The notes: generated by a model from the sequence alone, not told the origin. 64,000 nucleotides of DNA from Lachnospiraceae bacterium JLR.KK008 (GCA_037015955.1 CP143548.1:1202001-1266000); one strand, 5' to 3'. Positions 53,022 through 62,186 are shown, numbered from the stretch's first letter. Numbers and translations: made by a program.

Positions 53022-53759
53022 ATGAGCGTTATTTCAATGAAACAGTTGTTAGAGGCAGGTGTTCACTTCGGACATCAGACGAGAAGATGGAATCCTAAAA
53101 TGGCTCCCTATATTTTTACGGAGAGAAATGGAATTCATATCATTGATTTGCAGAAATCCGTAGGGAAGGTAGACGAGGCCTACAGAGCAGTGGCAGATAT
53201 TGCGTCTCAGGGTGGTACGATTCTTTTTGTAGGAACAAAGAAGCAGGCACAGGATGCAGTAAAAGCGGAAGCGGAACGCTGCGGAATGTTTTATGTAAAT
53301 GAGAGATGGCTGGGTGGAATGCTCACCAACTTTAAGACAATCAGAAGCAGAATCGAGCGTCTGAAAGCGATCGAGACAATGTCTGAGGATGGTACCTTTG
53401 ATGTACTTCCGAAGAAAGAAGTTATTAAACTGAAAAAAGAATGGGAAAAACTGGAAAAGAACCTTGGCGGTATTAAAAATATGGCAAGAATCCCGGATGC
53501 GATTTTTGTTGTTGATCCGAAAAAGGAGAGAATCTGTGTGCAGGAAGCACATACATTGGGTATTACTCTAATCGGCATCGGTGATACGAACTGTGATCCG
53601 GAAGAACTGGATTACATCATCCCTGGAAATGACGATGCGATCAGAGCAGTCAAATTGATCGTGTCTAAAATGGCGGATGCTGTTGTCGAGGTAAATCAGG
53701 GCGAAGCGGCAGAAGCGGAAGAAAACGTTGGCGAGACAGAGGAGACTGTAGCTGAATAA
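53022..53759 (+). CDS. rpsB: 30S ribosomal protein S2
   Basis: 245 residues. [21 protein letters not shown] at the start and [14 protein letters not shown] and [11 protein letters not shown] later are S2 signatures. It binds the small-subunit head/platform region. ATG 53022 follows GGAGG; the 30-codon longer frame runs through the leader and is rejected. The acidic Ala/Glu tail is common in Firmicutes. Confidence 0.97.
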   Translation: MSVISMKQLLEAGVHFGHQTRRWNPKMAPYIFTERNGIHIIDLQKSVGKVDEAYRAVADIASQGGTILFVGTKKQAQDAVKAEAERCGMFYVNERWLGGMLTNFKTIRSRIERLKAIETMSEDGTFDVLPKKEVIKLKKEWEKLEKNLGGIKNMARIPDAIFVVDPKKERICVQEAHTLGITLIGIGDTNCDPEELDYIIPGNDDAIRAVKLIVSKMADAVVEVNQGEAAEAEENVGETEETVAE

Positions 53760-53804
53760 GCGGGTTTCAACTGATTAAAATAGAAGAAATGGAGGAACAG
53801 ACTC

Positions 53805-54737
53805 ATGGCTATTACAGCAACAATGGTAAAAGAATTGCGTGAGATGACCGGTGCAGGCATGATGGACTGCAAAAAGGCATTGACGGAGACAAATGGCGAC
53901 ATGGATGCCGCTGTAGAATTTTTGAGAAAGAACGGACAGGCTAAAGCGGAGAAGAAAGCAAGCAGAATTGCGGCAGAGGGCCTGTGCAAAGTAATAGTAA
54001 AAGATGATACGACAGCAGCGGTTGTGGAAGTAAATTCCGAGACAGATTTTGTGGCAAAGAATGCTGATTTCCAGAACTTTGTAGCGGCAGTTGCCGAGCA
54101 GGCAGTGAATTCTGATGCTGCAGACATGGATGCTTTTCTGGCAGAAGCATGGAACCAGGACAGCCAGAAGACAGTAAAAGAGGCACTCGTAGACAAAGTA
54201 GCCGTTATCGGTGAGAATTTAAATATCAGAAGATATGAGAAAGTTGTGGCAGAGCATGGCTGTGTTGTCTCCTATACACATGGCGGCGGAAGAATTGGCG
54301 TTATCGTGGAAGCTGATACTGATGTGGTGAATGATGCTGTGAAAGAGGCATTGACGAACCTTGCAATGCAGATCGCTGCGCTGAATCCCAAGTATGTGTC
54401 CAGGGATGAAGTGAGCGCAGAGTATATTGCTCATGAAAAAGAGATTCTTCTGGCACAGATTCAGAATGATCCGAAGGAGTCTCAGAAGCCGGAAAAAGTA
54501 ATCAACGGCATGATCGAAGGCCGTATCAGCAAGGAATTAAAAGAGATCTGTCTCGTAGATCAGATCTATGTAAAGGCAGAAGATGGAAAGCAGACAGTTG
54601 CCAAATATATCGATCAGGTAGCGAAAGAGACAGGCGCAAAGCTGTCCGTCAAGAGATTTGTCCGTTTTGAGACAGGTGAAGGACTTGAGAAGAAAGAAGA
54701 GAACTTTGCGGAAGAAGTTGCAAAACAGATGAAATAA
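53805..54737 (+). CDS. tsf: Translation elongation factor Ts
   Basis: 310 residues. Key segments: VKELREMTGAGMMDCKKAL, the EF-Tu-contacting TDFVAKN, and SYTHGGGRIGVIVE. It is the nucleotide exchange factor for EF-Tu. Preceded by GGAGG; 45 bp after rpsB. The usual followers pyrH and frr are absent here, replaced by a terminator and the defence island. Confidence 0.97.
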   Translation: MAITATMVKELREMTGAGMMDCKKALTETNGDMDAAVEFLRKNGQAKAEKKASRIAAEGLCKVIVKDDTTAAVVEVNSETDFVAKNADFQNFVAAVAEQAVNSDAADMDAFLAEAWNQDSQKTVKEALVDKVAVIGENLNIRRYEKVVAEHGCVVSYTHGGGRIGVIVEADTDVVNDAVKEALTNLAMQIAALNPKYVSRDEVSAEYIAHEKEILLAQIQNDPKESQKPEKVINGMIEGRISKELKEICLVDQIYVKAEDGKQTVAKYIDQVAKETGAKLSVKRFVRFETGEGLEKKEENFAEEVAKQMK

Positions 54738-54779
54738 TTGTCGTATTTTGTCGACGCATTGATAATTAAAATAGAAGTT

Positions 54780-54819
54780 CTTGTAAACGGTGTAGTAGCA
54801 CTGTTTACAGGAGCTTTTT
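54780..54819 (+). terminator. Terminator after tsf (left copy of a pair)
   Basis: CTTGTAAACGGTG (54780-54792) pairs with CACTGTTTACAGG (54799-54811), followed by TTTTT at 54815-54819. A similar terminator at 59588-59628 shares its flanks (AAAAT.GAAG before, TTTTTA after). Confidence 0.85.
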
Positions 54820-54911
54820 ACATTTCAAGGAAATATAAGTGGTAGAATACGGAGAAAAGATATGTTAGAATAGAAAAAATGAAAACCTACTTATGCTTTG
54901 GAGAAGTGAGT

Positions 54912-56120
54912 ATGGACAAGGGAGAAGTTATTAAAAAAACTAATATTGAGAAAACGCATGTGCCAGATAAAGTTTATGCGTTTATGATTCAATCGCATCA
55001 TATGTTATATGAATTGTTGAATTGTAAAGATGGAGACAGTGTGAGTGTTGAAGTATTTGATGATGTAGGGGTAGAACATGAAGACGGAAGCAAGGATGCT
55101 ATTCAATTAAAAAGTGCCCTTTCTAATAGAAATCCGGTATCTAATAAGGCGGCTGATTTATGGAAAACAATGTATAATTGGTTGATTTCTGTAGAAGCTG
55201 GTGTATTTGGTCCAGGAAAAGTAAAATTTATTTTATTCCTTAATGTCAATAAGCAAGGAACTATCGTTAATGGATTTCATTTAGCAGAAAGATATGATGA
55301 GGCGGTTTTGGCATGGAAGAATGCAAGAAGGGAGTTTTATGATGAAAAAGGGATACTTAAAGAAATTGGAGAAGAGTATAAGAAATATATTGAATATTTT
55401 TTCGCTCAAGACAGGATGGAAATGGCTTGCAAAATAATTCAAAATTTTGAATTAAAAAAGTGTATTGATAATTATACGATAACTGTAAGGAAAGAATTTG
55501 ATAAATCTGGTATTCCGGCAGATATTATTGAACCTATTTATATGGGAATTATCGGTTGGATAGATTTAAATGTAACAAATATGGTTGAAAATAATGAAGC
55601 AATAATTATTCCATTTGAGAATTATCAGGTACAATTAAGAGCGCTTTATAGAGATTATAATCAAAAACATAGTCTTATGCCTCATTCAGTGAAACCGAGT
55701 AAGCTTGAAATTCAAAATGAATTACAACAGCAGAGAACATATATAACACAGTTGGAGATTATTGATTGTGATTACACAGAAAAGATTGAGGCGATAAATG
55801 ATTTTATACGAGCATCGATAGATAGAACGATTTGGGCAGATAATGGAGATATAAGTTTTTTGAGTATGCAATCGTATGAAGAAAAACTAAAACGTTCATG
55901 GAATTTGGAACGGAAAATTATTATGATTGAAAAGAAGAATGAATTACCAGAAGAACAGGGAAAATTGATTTATTATAAATGTCAAAGGAATCAAATTGAA
56001 ATGCCATCAGTCAGTGTACCAGATTTTTTTCAAAATGGTTGTTACCATTTGCTGGCGGATGGGCTGGAAGTCGGTTGGCATCCACAATATTTGGAGAAGA
56101 TTAAAGAGGTGAAAAGTTAG
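54912..56120 (+). CDS. ABC-3C system effector component with restriction-endonuclease-like N-terminus
   Basis: 402 residues. Near the N-terminus a segment fits the endonuclease (PD-(D/E)xK, DUF4297/Cap4-like dsDNA nuclease) pattern: Glu47, Asp50 and Asp51 in VSVEVFDDVG, then Gln65-Leu-Lys67 in DAIQLKSAL. The rest is a mainly helical region with no known catalytic motif, followed by a C-terminal part (CQRNQIEMPSVSVPDFFQNGCYHLLADG) expected to contact the other components. Followed directly by a middle component and a DUF3732 ATPase, the defined order of ABC three-component (ABC-3C) systems. ATG 54912 (behind GGAG) is preferred over 54879, which lacks a site. Likely DNA-cleaving defence effector; the nuclease call is by pattern. 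Confidence 0.75.
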   Translation: MDKGEVIKKTNIEKTHVPDKVYAFMIQSHHMLYELLNCKDGDSVSVEVFDDVGVEHEDGSKDAIQLKSALSNRNPVSNKAADLWKTMYNWLISVEAGVFGPGKVKFILFLNVNKQGTIVNGFHLAERYDEAVLAWKNARREFYDEKGILKEIGEEYKKYIEYFFAQDRMEMACKIIQNFELKKCIDNYTITVRKEFDKSGIPADIIEPIYMGIIGWIDLNVTNMVENNEAIIIPFENYQVQLRALYRDYNQKHSLMPHSVKPSKLEIQNELQQQRTYITQLEIIDCDYTEKIEAINDFIRASIDRTIWADNGDISFLSMQSYEEKLKRSWNLERKIIMIEKKNELPEEQGKLIYYKCQRNQIEMPSVSVPDFFQNGCYHLLADGLEVGWHPQYLEKIKEVKS

Positions 56121-56121
56121 C

Positions 56122-56622
56122 ATGAGTAAACTGACGAAAGAGTTTTATAATGTTCAAAATCCGGCATTAGGGGCGTACTTGTTAGCTCGTTTTTCACTAG
56201 GTTATTTGGAGGAAAATCAAAATATGCCACCAATGCCATTGTTATTTGTTGTATTGCCTATGATTTATAAAAAGGACGTCGTTGCTTTTATATCATCAAC
56301 ACAGAAATCATCAAGTTTGCATTTTTTTGCGGATAAATTTACTGAGAAACAAAACAGTAATAATGATTTGATTATTCAAATACAAGGTTTGAGCCAGCAA
56401 TATAAAATGATGACATTAGAAGCGCTTCGTATATCTATAATCGGAGAGTTAATATCTATTCAAGATAAGGTATACATATTACCGTTAAGAGATAATATTA
56501 ATGACTTTAAGCCAAAGACAAAGGATATAAAAAAAATGGGAAATGCTGCTGAAAAATTTGGTATATGGTGTTCAAGACTTTCACTAGTGGAAATTTCTCA
56601 AATTTTAAAAGTGAGGTTTTAA
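56122..56622 (+). CDS. ABC-3C system middle component
   Basis: 166 residues. The start (FYNVQNPALGAYLLARFSLGYLEE) and the organisation MPLLFVVLPMIYKKDVVAFI...IWCSRLSLVEISQIL match the middle-component family of three-component ABC systems, small helical proteins that bridge effector and ATPase. It starts one base after the effector's stop with GAGGTG upstream, and its last codons hold the ribosome binding site of the ATPase gene, so all three are coupled. Confidence 0.8.
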   Translation: MSKLTKEFYNVQNPALGAYLLARFSLGYLEENQNMPPMPLLFVVLPMIYKKDVVAFISSTQKSSSLHFFADKFTEKQNSNNDLIIQIQGLSQQYKMMTLEALRISIIGELISIQDKVYILPLRDNINDFKPKTKDIKKMGNAAEKFGIWCSRLSLVEISQILKVRF

Positions 56623-56624
56623 AA

Positions 56625-58604
56625 GTGTATTTTCAAATTGAAAAAATAATACTGTGGTCTAAAAAGATACAATATGCATTTAAAACAGTTGATTTTGAGA
56701 TTGAAAAGGTAAATATAATAACAGGAGCTTCCAGAACAGGAAAATCTGCGATCATTCCTATTATTGATTATTGTTTAGGAGATGGGAATTGTCAAATACC
56801 GGTTAATACAATACGTGATGCATGTTCATGGTTTGGCGTATTGGTAAAATTGGAGAGTAAACGTATTTTATTAGCAAGAAGAGAACCAGGTCAACAAAAG
56901 TCTACAGACGATATGATGTTGCTGGAGGGTCAGAAAATTGTAATTCCAGAAATACCAGCTAAAAATACGACACGTAAGAATGTTCGTAGACATTTAGACG
57001 AGATAGCAAGAGTTTCATTCTTAGAGATAGAACAGGAAGAACTAAATGGGTTTACTGATAGACCTTCATTTCGGGATATGATGGCGTTTTGTTATCAATC
57101 CCAAAACATAGTTGCTAATGCCAATGCTTTATTTTATAAAGCAGATACAATGGAGCATAGAACAAAACTTATAAATATTTTCCCATATGTTTTGGGAGCG
57201 GTAACGCCTGAAATTTTAGCCAAAAGGCAGGAGTTAAGTGATTTAGAGAAAAAATTAAAACGCAAAGAGCGTGAATTAGAAAAAATGCAAGAGGTATCTG
57301 ATAGATGGCATATTGAAATAGGTGGTTGGATTAATGTTGCAAAAGAATATGGATTAATTGAAGCAGAACTTTCAGTAGATTCTTTAAGTTTCGGAGATAA
57401 GCTGGCTTTATTAAAAGAAATTTCTAAAAAAAATAATACGGATGTTTATATATTAGGGAAGAATATTAAAAATTCATCAAAACAAATAGTTGAGTTGCGG
57501 AAACGAGAAAATGAAATATCATTAAAATTATCAAAGTATAAGAGCCGATATTTGGAAATGACGCAATTTGTTGAAAGTATAGAAGATTATCGAAAAACAC
57601 TTACTATACAGATTGATAGATTGAATATATCAAAATGGTTTGAAGAACTGACAAAAAAGAATAAGATTTGTCCGTTTTGTGGAAGTAAACATAATGTTGA
57701 TGAAAAAATGAAAGAGTTAGTTAGTAGCTTGGAGGCACTTGAATATGAAACTGAAGAAATTGCAGAAATTCCTGTAGCTTTTGAAAGAGAATACTCTCTT
57801 GTACAAGAAAAAATTTCAGAATTAACTGAAAATCTTAATTCTATTCAAAAGTCTATAAAAATACAAAATAATAAAAAAGATGAAACATACAACCAAAAAT
57901 ATACGCTGGAAAGTATGTTACGTTTTTTGGGAAAGGTTGAATATGCTGAGGAAGCATATAGAGCCATGGCATTTGATGGTGAACTGCAAGAGGAAATTGT
58001 ACGATTGAAGGGAAGAATTTCTGATTTGCAGAAAGAAATTAATGAATCTGTAATACAAAAGAAATTTAAAGCAGCTTTGAAAAATATTGAATTAAAGGTA
58101 ATGAAATTATTACCTATGTTGGATACAGAAAGGCCAGAAGATAATGTTGAGATAGATTATAAAAATCTTACGATTACGGTTACCGGGAAAACTGGGCGTA
58201 AAGATTATTTGTGGGAAATAGGGAGTGGTTCCAATTGGTTATCATACCACATTTCTGTATCATTGGCATTTCAAATGTTTTTTGCGGAACAGAATTATTC
58301 TACGGTGCCACAATTTATTGTATATGATCAGCCTAGTCAAGTATATTTTCCCCAAAAACTGGCACAAAAGGAAAATGAAAAGGAGAAAGATCCACAACTT
58401 GAAGATGAGGATGTATTAGCTGTTAGAAAAATATTTGAAGCAATGTCGAGTGCTTTGGAAAAGACAAATCCACATATACAAATTATAGTGTTAGAACATG
58501 CTTCGGAATCTGCATGGAGTGAAATTAAAAATATAAATTTAGTGGAAGAGTGGAGGGGAGATAATAATAAATTAATACCCAAAGAATGGCTAGATGAAAA
58601 TTAG
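56625..58604 (+). CDS. ABC-3C system SMC/Rad50-like ATPase (DUF3732)
   Basis: 659 residues from GTG 56625, which lies two bases after the middle component's stop, with GAGG upstream. Walker A GASRTGKS at 34-41. A long coiled coil is interrupted near residue 350 by CPFCGSKHN, which resembles a Rad50 zinc hook half-site. The C-terminal half has a signature-like GSGSNWLSYHIS, Walker B FIVYDQPSQV (DQPS in place of the usual DEP) and an H-loop IQIIVLEHAS. It would sense or clamp DNA and license the effector. An ATG 20 codons upstream is in frame but lies inside the preceding gene. Confidence 0.85.
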   Translation: MYFQIEKIILWSKKIQYAFKTVDFEIEKVNIITGASRTGKSAIIPIIDYCLGDGNCQIPVNTIRDACSWFGVLVKLESKRILLARREPGQQKSTDDMMLLEGQKIVIPEIPAKNTTRKNVRRHLDEIARVSFLEIEQEELNGFTDRPSFRDMMAFCYQSQNIVANANALFYKADTMEHRTKLINIFPYVLGAVTPEILAKRQELSDLEKKLKRKERELEKMQEVSDRWHIEIGGWINVAKEYGLIEAELSVDSLSFGDKLALLKEISKKNNTDVYILGKNIKNSSKQIVELRKRENEISLKLSKYKSRYLEMTQFVESIEDYRKTLTIQIDRLNISKWFEELTKKNKICPFCGSKHNVDEKMKELVSSLEALEYETEEIAEIPVAFEREYSLVQEKISELTENLNSIQKSIKIQNNKKDETYNQKYTLESMLRFLGKVEYAEEAYRAMAFDGELQEEIVRLKGRISDLQKEINESVIQKKFKAALKNIELKVMKLLPMLDTERPEDNVEIDYKNLTITVTGKTGRKDYLWEIGSGSNWLSYHISVSLAFQMFFAEQNYSTVPQFIVYDQPSQVYFPQKLAQKENEKEKDPQLEDEDVLAVRKIFEAMSSALEKTNPHIQIIVLEHASESAWSEIKNINLVEEWRGDNNKLIPKEWLDEN

Positions 58605-58743
58605 CTTTTATATAAAAGGCCGTTTTGGATAGATGATATTATGACATAATGTGTAAAAATGATATAGATTTTGGCTATTAGTTTTTGTAAAATTAAGGAT
58701 AAGAACGTGAGAAATAGGATTATATAAATATGAAGGAAAGGAT
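58605..58743. other. AT-rich gap after the ABC-3C operon
   Basis: No gene, hairpin or clear promoter seen. A ribosome binding site for the next ORF (AAGGAAAGG) is at its end. Confidence 0.4.
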
Positions 58744-59079
58744 ATGTTAAAGCTAGAAATAAAACTTTATGAAAGTAAAATAAGTAAAGAGCAAAAATAT
58801 AGCGTTTCTAGTGTATATTATGCATTGGAGGAAACTTTTAACAGTTATCACTAGAGGAAAAATAGTGAGCCTGATGGCACAATTGTATTTTATGGAAGTG
58901 GAAACCCTAGAGATTATGGGACATTTGGTTGTATTATCACATCTTTAAAAGAGAAATCGTGGTTTAGGGATTATGTAATTAAATGGATTTGGTACAATAG
59001 CGATGATGGTGAAAATAAAAATGACTTTGCTGTTGAGGATGTTCTGTATTATTATACAAAGAGAATGAGTGTGGCGTAA
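58744..59079 (+). pseudogene. ORF upstream of vapD-like gene, interrupted by one amber codon
   Basis: From ATG 58744 the frame reads LKLEIKLYESKISKEQKYS, meets a single in-frame TAG after 36 codons (58852-58854), and continues without further error as SEPDGTIVFYGSGNPRDYG, CIITSLKEKSWFRDYVIKW and YYYTKRMSVA to TAA at 59077. Total 111 codons. The last codon overlaps the ATG of the VapD-like gene (TAATG), so the pair formed one operon. I recall no certain family; by position it would be VapD's cognate partner. The stop may be a true mutation or a sequencing error. Confidence 0.55.
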
Positions 59080-59351
59080 TGAAGGGGAGGGAGGCAAAAC
59101 ACTTCAAGGTACTTTATTTCGATTTATGTGTAAAGGATTTGGAAAAATACTATTCTGCAACTAATCCAAGGGAATCTTATCGGAAGATACATGATTATTG
59201 GCTTCGACGACAGTTTTCACATGAACAGTATTCGGGTTATCATTCGCAATATAAAACAACAGATTTGGTATATGAAATAAATAAAGAATTTCCGTGGCTA
59301 GGACATTGCCTAAGTCATTTTGAAGTAACATTTAGTGCAGTTGTTCGATGA
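59079..59351 (+). CDS. VapD family (Cas2-like ribonuclease fold) toxin homologue
   Basis: 90 residues. VapD features: FKVLYFDLCVKDLEKYYS near the N-terminus, then FSHEQYSGYHSQYKTTDL and a late INKEFPWLGHCLSHFEVT, which corresponds to the family's LPWL..C...FE.T end. It falls short at the C-terminus (ends AVVR after FEVTF instead of continuing), so the tail may be shortened, and a few residues are missing before EFPW. VapD proteins are single-domain RNases of toxin-antitoxin systems. Its start overlaps the upstream interrupted ORF. Confidence 0.6.
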   Translation: MKGREAKHFKVLYFDLCVKDLEKYYSATNPRESYRKIHDYWLRRQFSHEQYSGYHSQYKTTDLVYEINKEFPWLGHCLSHFEVTFSAVVR

Positions 59352-59587
59352 ACCGTTTCAAGAACCGAAAAAGGTGTGAACATATTTATTGATATTATAA
59401 ATGGTTAGAAATTGGGGGGGATGCAGTTGAAAAGGTATAGATATAGGGTAGTTAAAAATTACTGAAAAGCCAGTAAAATACATAGTTCCGGGGATATATG
59501 GTTGTAACATGAAAAAGGGAAAGTTCGCAAAACAGATGAATCAATAGAAATTTTTCAATATTAGACGAATATAGATAAAAATGAAGA

Positions 59588-59628
59588 CCCTTGTAGATGG
59601 TGTGGAAATGCCATTTACAGGGGTTTTT
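59588..59628 (+). terminator. Terminator after the VapD-like gene (right copy of a pair)
   Basis: CCCTTGTAGATGG (59588-59600) pairs with CCATTTACAGGGG (59611-59623), with two wobbles, then TTTTT. It is related in sequence and flanks to the terminator following tsf at 54780. Confidence 0.75.
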
Positions 59629-59654
59629 AATGTTTTATGTTGAATTTTCATTTC

Positions 59655-59683
59655 TTGACACTGTCACGATATACCGTTATAAT
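59655..59683 (+). promoter_or_regulatory. Perfect consensus sigma-A promoter for the HTH gene
   Basis: TTGACA (59655-59660) and TATAAT (59678-59683) with exactly 17 bp between. The start codon is 23 bp further on. Unusually strong for the damaged operon it precedes. Confidence 0.75.
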
Positions 59684-59705
59684 CAATAAAAAAAGAATCC
59701 CTGAA

Positions 59706-60307
59706 ATGGAGAATAGAGAAATGGAATTGATGAATTTGTTAAAGGAAAAGCAGCTTTCTGTTTATCAGTGTGCGAAAGAAAGCCATGTACCATACACTAC
59801 ATTATCAGATATTGTAAAAGGGAAAACTAAGATTGAAAAATGTACCGCAGAAACAATATATAAATTAGCGAGGACGCTCCATTTGACAATGGAAGAACTT
59901 TTAACAGAATGTTTTAAAGAAGATGAAAATGCCCCAATTTAAAAGATTTTGAAATATATAAAAGTAATATCTGCCATTTAGTGAAAGATAAGGGGGATAA
60001 GGACTTTATTATTGATATTTTAAAAGAAAATCAAATAAGGACTTATTGGGAACGATAATGGTATCGGGAAAGTTTTTATCTTTTGGCTATGGTAGATTAC
60101 TTAAGCAGGGAAAATGGACTCCCACTGTGCAATGATTATAAGGATATAAGGAATTGTACGTTGTCAGAGCCATTATATCCAAGGGATGTTGTTCTTGCTG
60201 CAAAACTGGATCCTTCGCTTGATGTGAAAGAACAGTGCTTGAAGGAAGCGATTCCTGAGTTTATGAGATTTAATATTATGGAAAGCGAGATCAGGAATGT
60301 CTGTTGA
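59706..60307 (+). pseudogene. HTH (XRE) antitoxin/regulator, frameshifted and with a nonsense codon
   Basis: From ATG 59706 the first frame is a Cro/C1-type HTH: LMNLLKEKQLSVYQCAKESH, VPYTTLSDIVKGKTKIEK and TIYKLARTLHLTMEELL, up to ENAPI and TAA. The protein continues in another frame (LKDFEIYKSNICHLVKDKG, DFIIDILKENQIRTYWER), meets TAA at 60056-60058 where CAA is expected, and resumes as WYRESFYLLAMVDYL and PLYPRDVVLAAKLDPSLDV to TGA at 60305. Clostridial homologues are single proteins of about 200 residues paired with a nucleotidyltransferase. So one frameshift and one point stop inactivate it. It overlaps the next gene by 11 bp. Confidence 0.65.
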
Positions 60308-61025
60308 AAAAGGTTTTACAAAGGAAAATTTGGATTATTACTTGAAAGAATTGGCAAAAGAATTCCGAAAAAGGAATGGAAGAAATACGCCAGCAGAAAT
60401 TATATTAGTTGGTGGTGCGGCAATTCTTGCCAATTATGGATTTCGTTAAATGACGTACGATATTGATGCAGTCATAACTGCATCATCAGCTATGAAAGAA
60501 GCAATTAATACATTAGGTGACCGTTTGGATTTGCCAAATGGCTGGCTGAATGCAGATTTTAAGAATACGAGTTCTTATAATCCTAAATTATCGCACTACT
60601 TTAAGTATTACCGTACCTATTCTAATGTGTTGAATATCAGGACAATCAGTGCAGAATATCTTGTTGCCATGAAATTAATGTCCGGAAGACGCTATAAGAA
60701 AGATTTGTCTGATACTAATGGTATATTGATTGAACAAAAAAGGATGGGAGAGCCTTTAAGTTATCAGCAAATTGATTGCGCAGTAAAAAATTTGTATGGT
60801 GGATGGGATCATATTTCCGAATATGCAGTACAGGTTTTGGAAGCGGCTTTAGATTCAGAAAATTTAAGGGAATTGTTTATGGAACAGGAACATGAAGAAG
60901 CATTATCAATACAGGCAGTGCTTCAAGTTCAAAAATATGAAGAGGGAAAAGTGAAGGAAAGTAATATGGATGAGATTATTCAAAAAGCTTTAAGGAAGAA
61001 AAGAAATAATAGAGAAGGAAAATAA
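60297..61025 (+). pseudogene. DUF6036-like nucleotidyltransferase (toxin/abortive-infection type), with stop inside the active site
   Basis: The frame from ATG 60297 reads FTKENLDYYLKELAKEF and the nucleotidyltransferase motif LVGGAAILANYGFR, then TAA at 60447-60449, and goes on as MTYDIDAVI, supplying the DxD. Related proteins have a GG...R-x-MTxDID motif with no stop, so the TAA replaces a single residue (GAA would fit). The remaining 191 codons are intact (ISAEYLVAMKLMSGRRYKKDL). Homologous pairs with an HTH gene act as type IV-like toxin-antitoxin or phage-exclusion systems. This copy is probably inactive unless the stop is read through. Confidence 0.65.
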
Positions 61026-61028
61026 TAT

Positions 61029-61649
61029 ATGTGTATTGAAAAACTAAATATTCTTTAGAACAGAAAAAAGCCAACTTTATTTTTCGGTGCAGGATTTACT
61101 CTAGGTGAGAAAAGTAAAAATATGGAAATATGCTTTCAGCAGATGAATTGGTAAAACGTTTGCATGAGTATTGTCTTGCTAAACGTAAACTATCAAATGA
61201 ATTACAATATGATATTTTATATACAAAAGAATATATGAAGGATCAAAATTAAAAAAATTGTGCAACCTATTAAGAGAGGAAGGTTCTGAAAGGCTAGAAT
61301 TACAAGATAATGATTTGTAGGATGTGTTTGCAAACTATTCGGTAGAAGATGATGATTTTCATTTCTATTTGACAAAGTATGAGTGGAACAAAATTTATAC
61401 TTTGAATATTGATGATTTGTTTGAATACGTTTTTGTTAAAAGAAACATTGAGTTAAATGTTTGAATAATGACCATGATGATAGAGGGAATGATAAAAGTA
61501 GGACAACGCTAGTAAAGTTATATGGCTGTGTGAACAATCATTCTTTGTGCGGATAAAGATGCACTGGCAACAGAATATGCGTTAGGTGGTTTGTCAAGCG
61601 ACATTTTTGTTTCAAAATATGCGTATTACATACCGGATAAGGAGTAGTT
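61029..61649 (+). pseudogene. SIR2-like NAD-domain protein, multiply frameshifted
   Basis: Pieces in all three frames fit one SIR2-family protein. First KKPTLFFGAGFTLGEKSK (the GAGFS-like NAD loop), next LSADELVKRLHEYCLAKRK, then KLKKLCNLLREEGSERLELQ, after that FHFYLTKYEWNKIYTLNIDDLFEY (the TLNxDDL motif of SIR2 NAD-ases), and finally TTLVKLYGCVNNHSL (the KLHG-like catalytic His region, here KLYG). Several stops and at least three frameshifts separate them. SIR2-like domains deplete NAD in phage defence. This is a dead copy; its C-terminal portion is not recognisable. Confidence 0.6.
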
Positions 61650-61940
61650 GCTTGCAGAGGTTGAAAAAGTAATTAATCAGTGAAAGAGGACAAGGATTGC
61701 TAGGTACTTAGTTGCTCAATAAGTATGAAAAACAAAATAATATATTTTTGAGGGCATTTGCCAGGAGAAACCGTATTTAGCAGATTGAGAGTCAAAGTAA
61801 CGGATATACGGTTTACTCAACAGCAAGTTCTGGAACGGTATAAAAGTACATATGATAATAAGCCAAACCAAAGAGATAATAAATATAGATATGGAAATTC
61901 GGCTTGGTATAAAATATATAACAAATAAAGAGACAATAAG
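61650..61940. other. Gap with no supported gene
   Basis: AT-rich sequence with stops in all plus-strand frames. It may be more of the decayed SIR2-type gene but no motif can be assigned. Confidence 0.4.
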
Positions 61941-62186
61941 ATGGTATATGTATCTAATAGGGATTATTTAGTTTGCAGAGACATAACCAGCTCAACAATT
62001 GTTATTATAGTGTTATATTTTGTTTTTTCGGTAGCGTTGCAATTAGTTCCTTTCAAAATAGAATGTGTTATATATTTGATGATCATGTTTCTTGTGACGA
62101 ATATTGCCACTAGAACGAAAGGAGAGAGAATGGTTAACAATGTAATTATATGTGATCTTCAAGCTAAGAATGAAAATCAGGAGTAA
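61941..62186 (+). CDS. Small two-helix membrane protein of unknown function
   Basis: 81 residues with two hydrophobic segments (TIVIIVLYFVFSVALQLV and IECVIYLMIMFLVTNIA) and a short soluble end. No family identified. It is preceded by AAAGAGACAATAAG, a poor ribosome binding site, and could be the C-terminal piece of a larger gene. Low certainty. Confidence 0.35.
   Translation: MVYVSNRDYLVCRDITSSTIVIIVLYFVFSVALQLVPFKIECVIYLMIMFLVTNIATRTKGERMVNNVIICDLQAKNENQE

Larger units (their letters stand above)
59352..59705 (+). other. Intergenic region holding a terminator and a consensus promoter
   Basis: No gene seen. It contains the paired terminator at 59588-59628 and the promoter at 59655-59683; the first 230 bp are AT-rich without recognisable structure. 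Confidence 0.6.
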
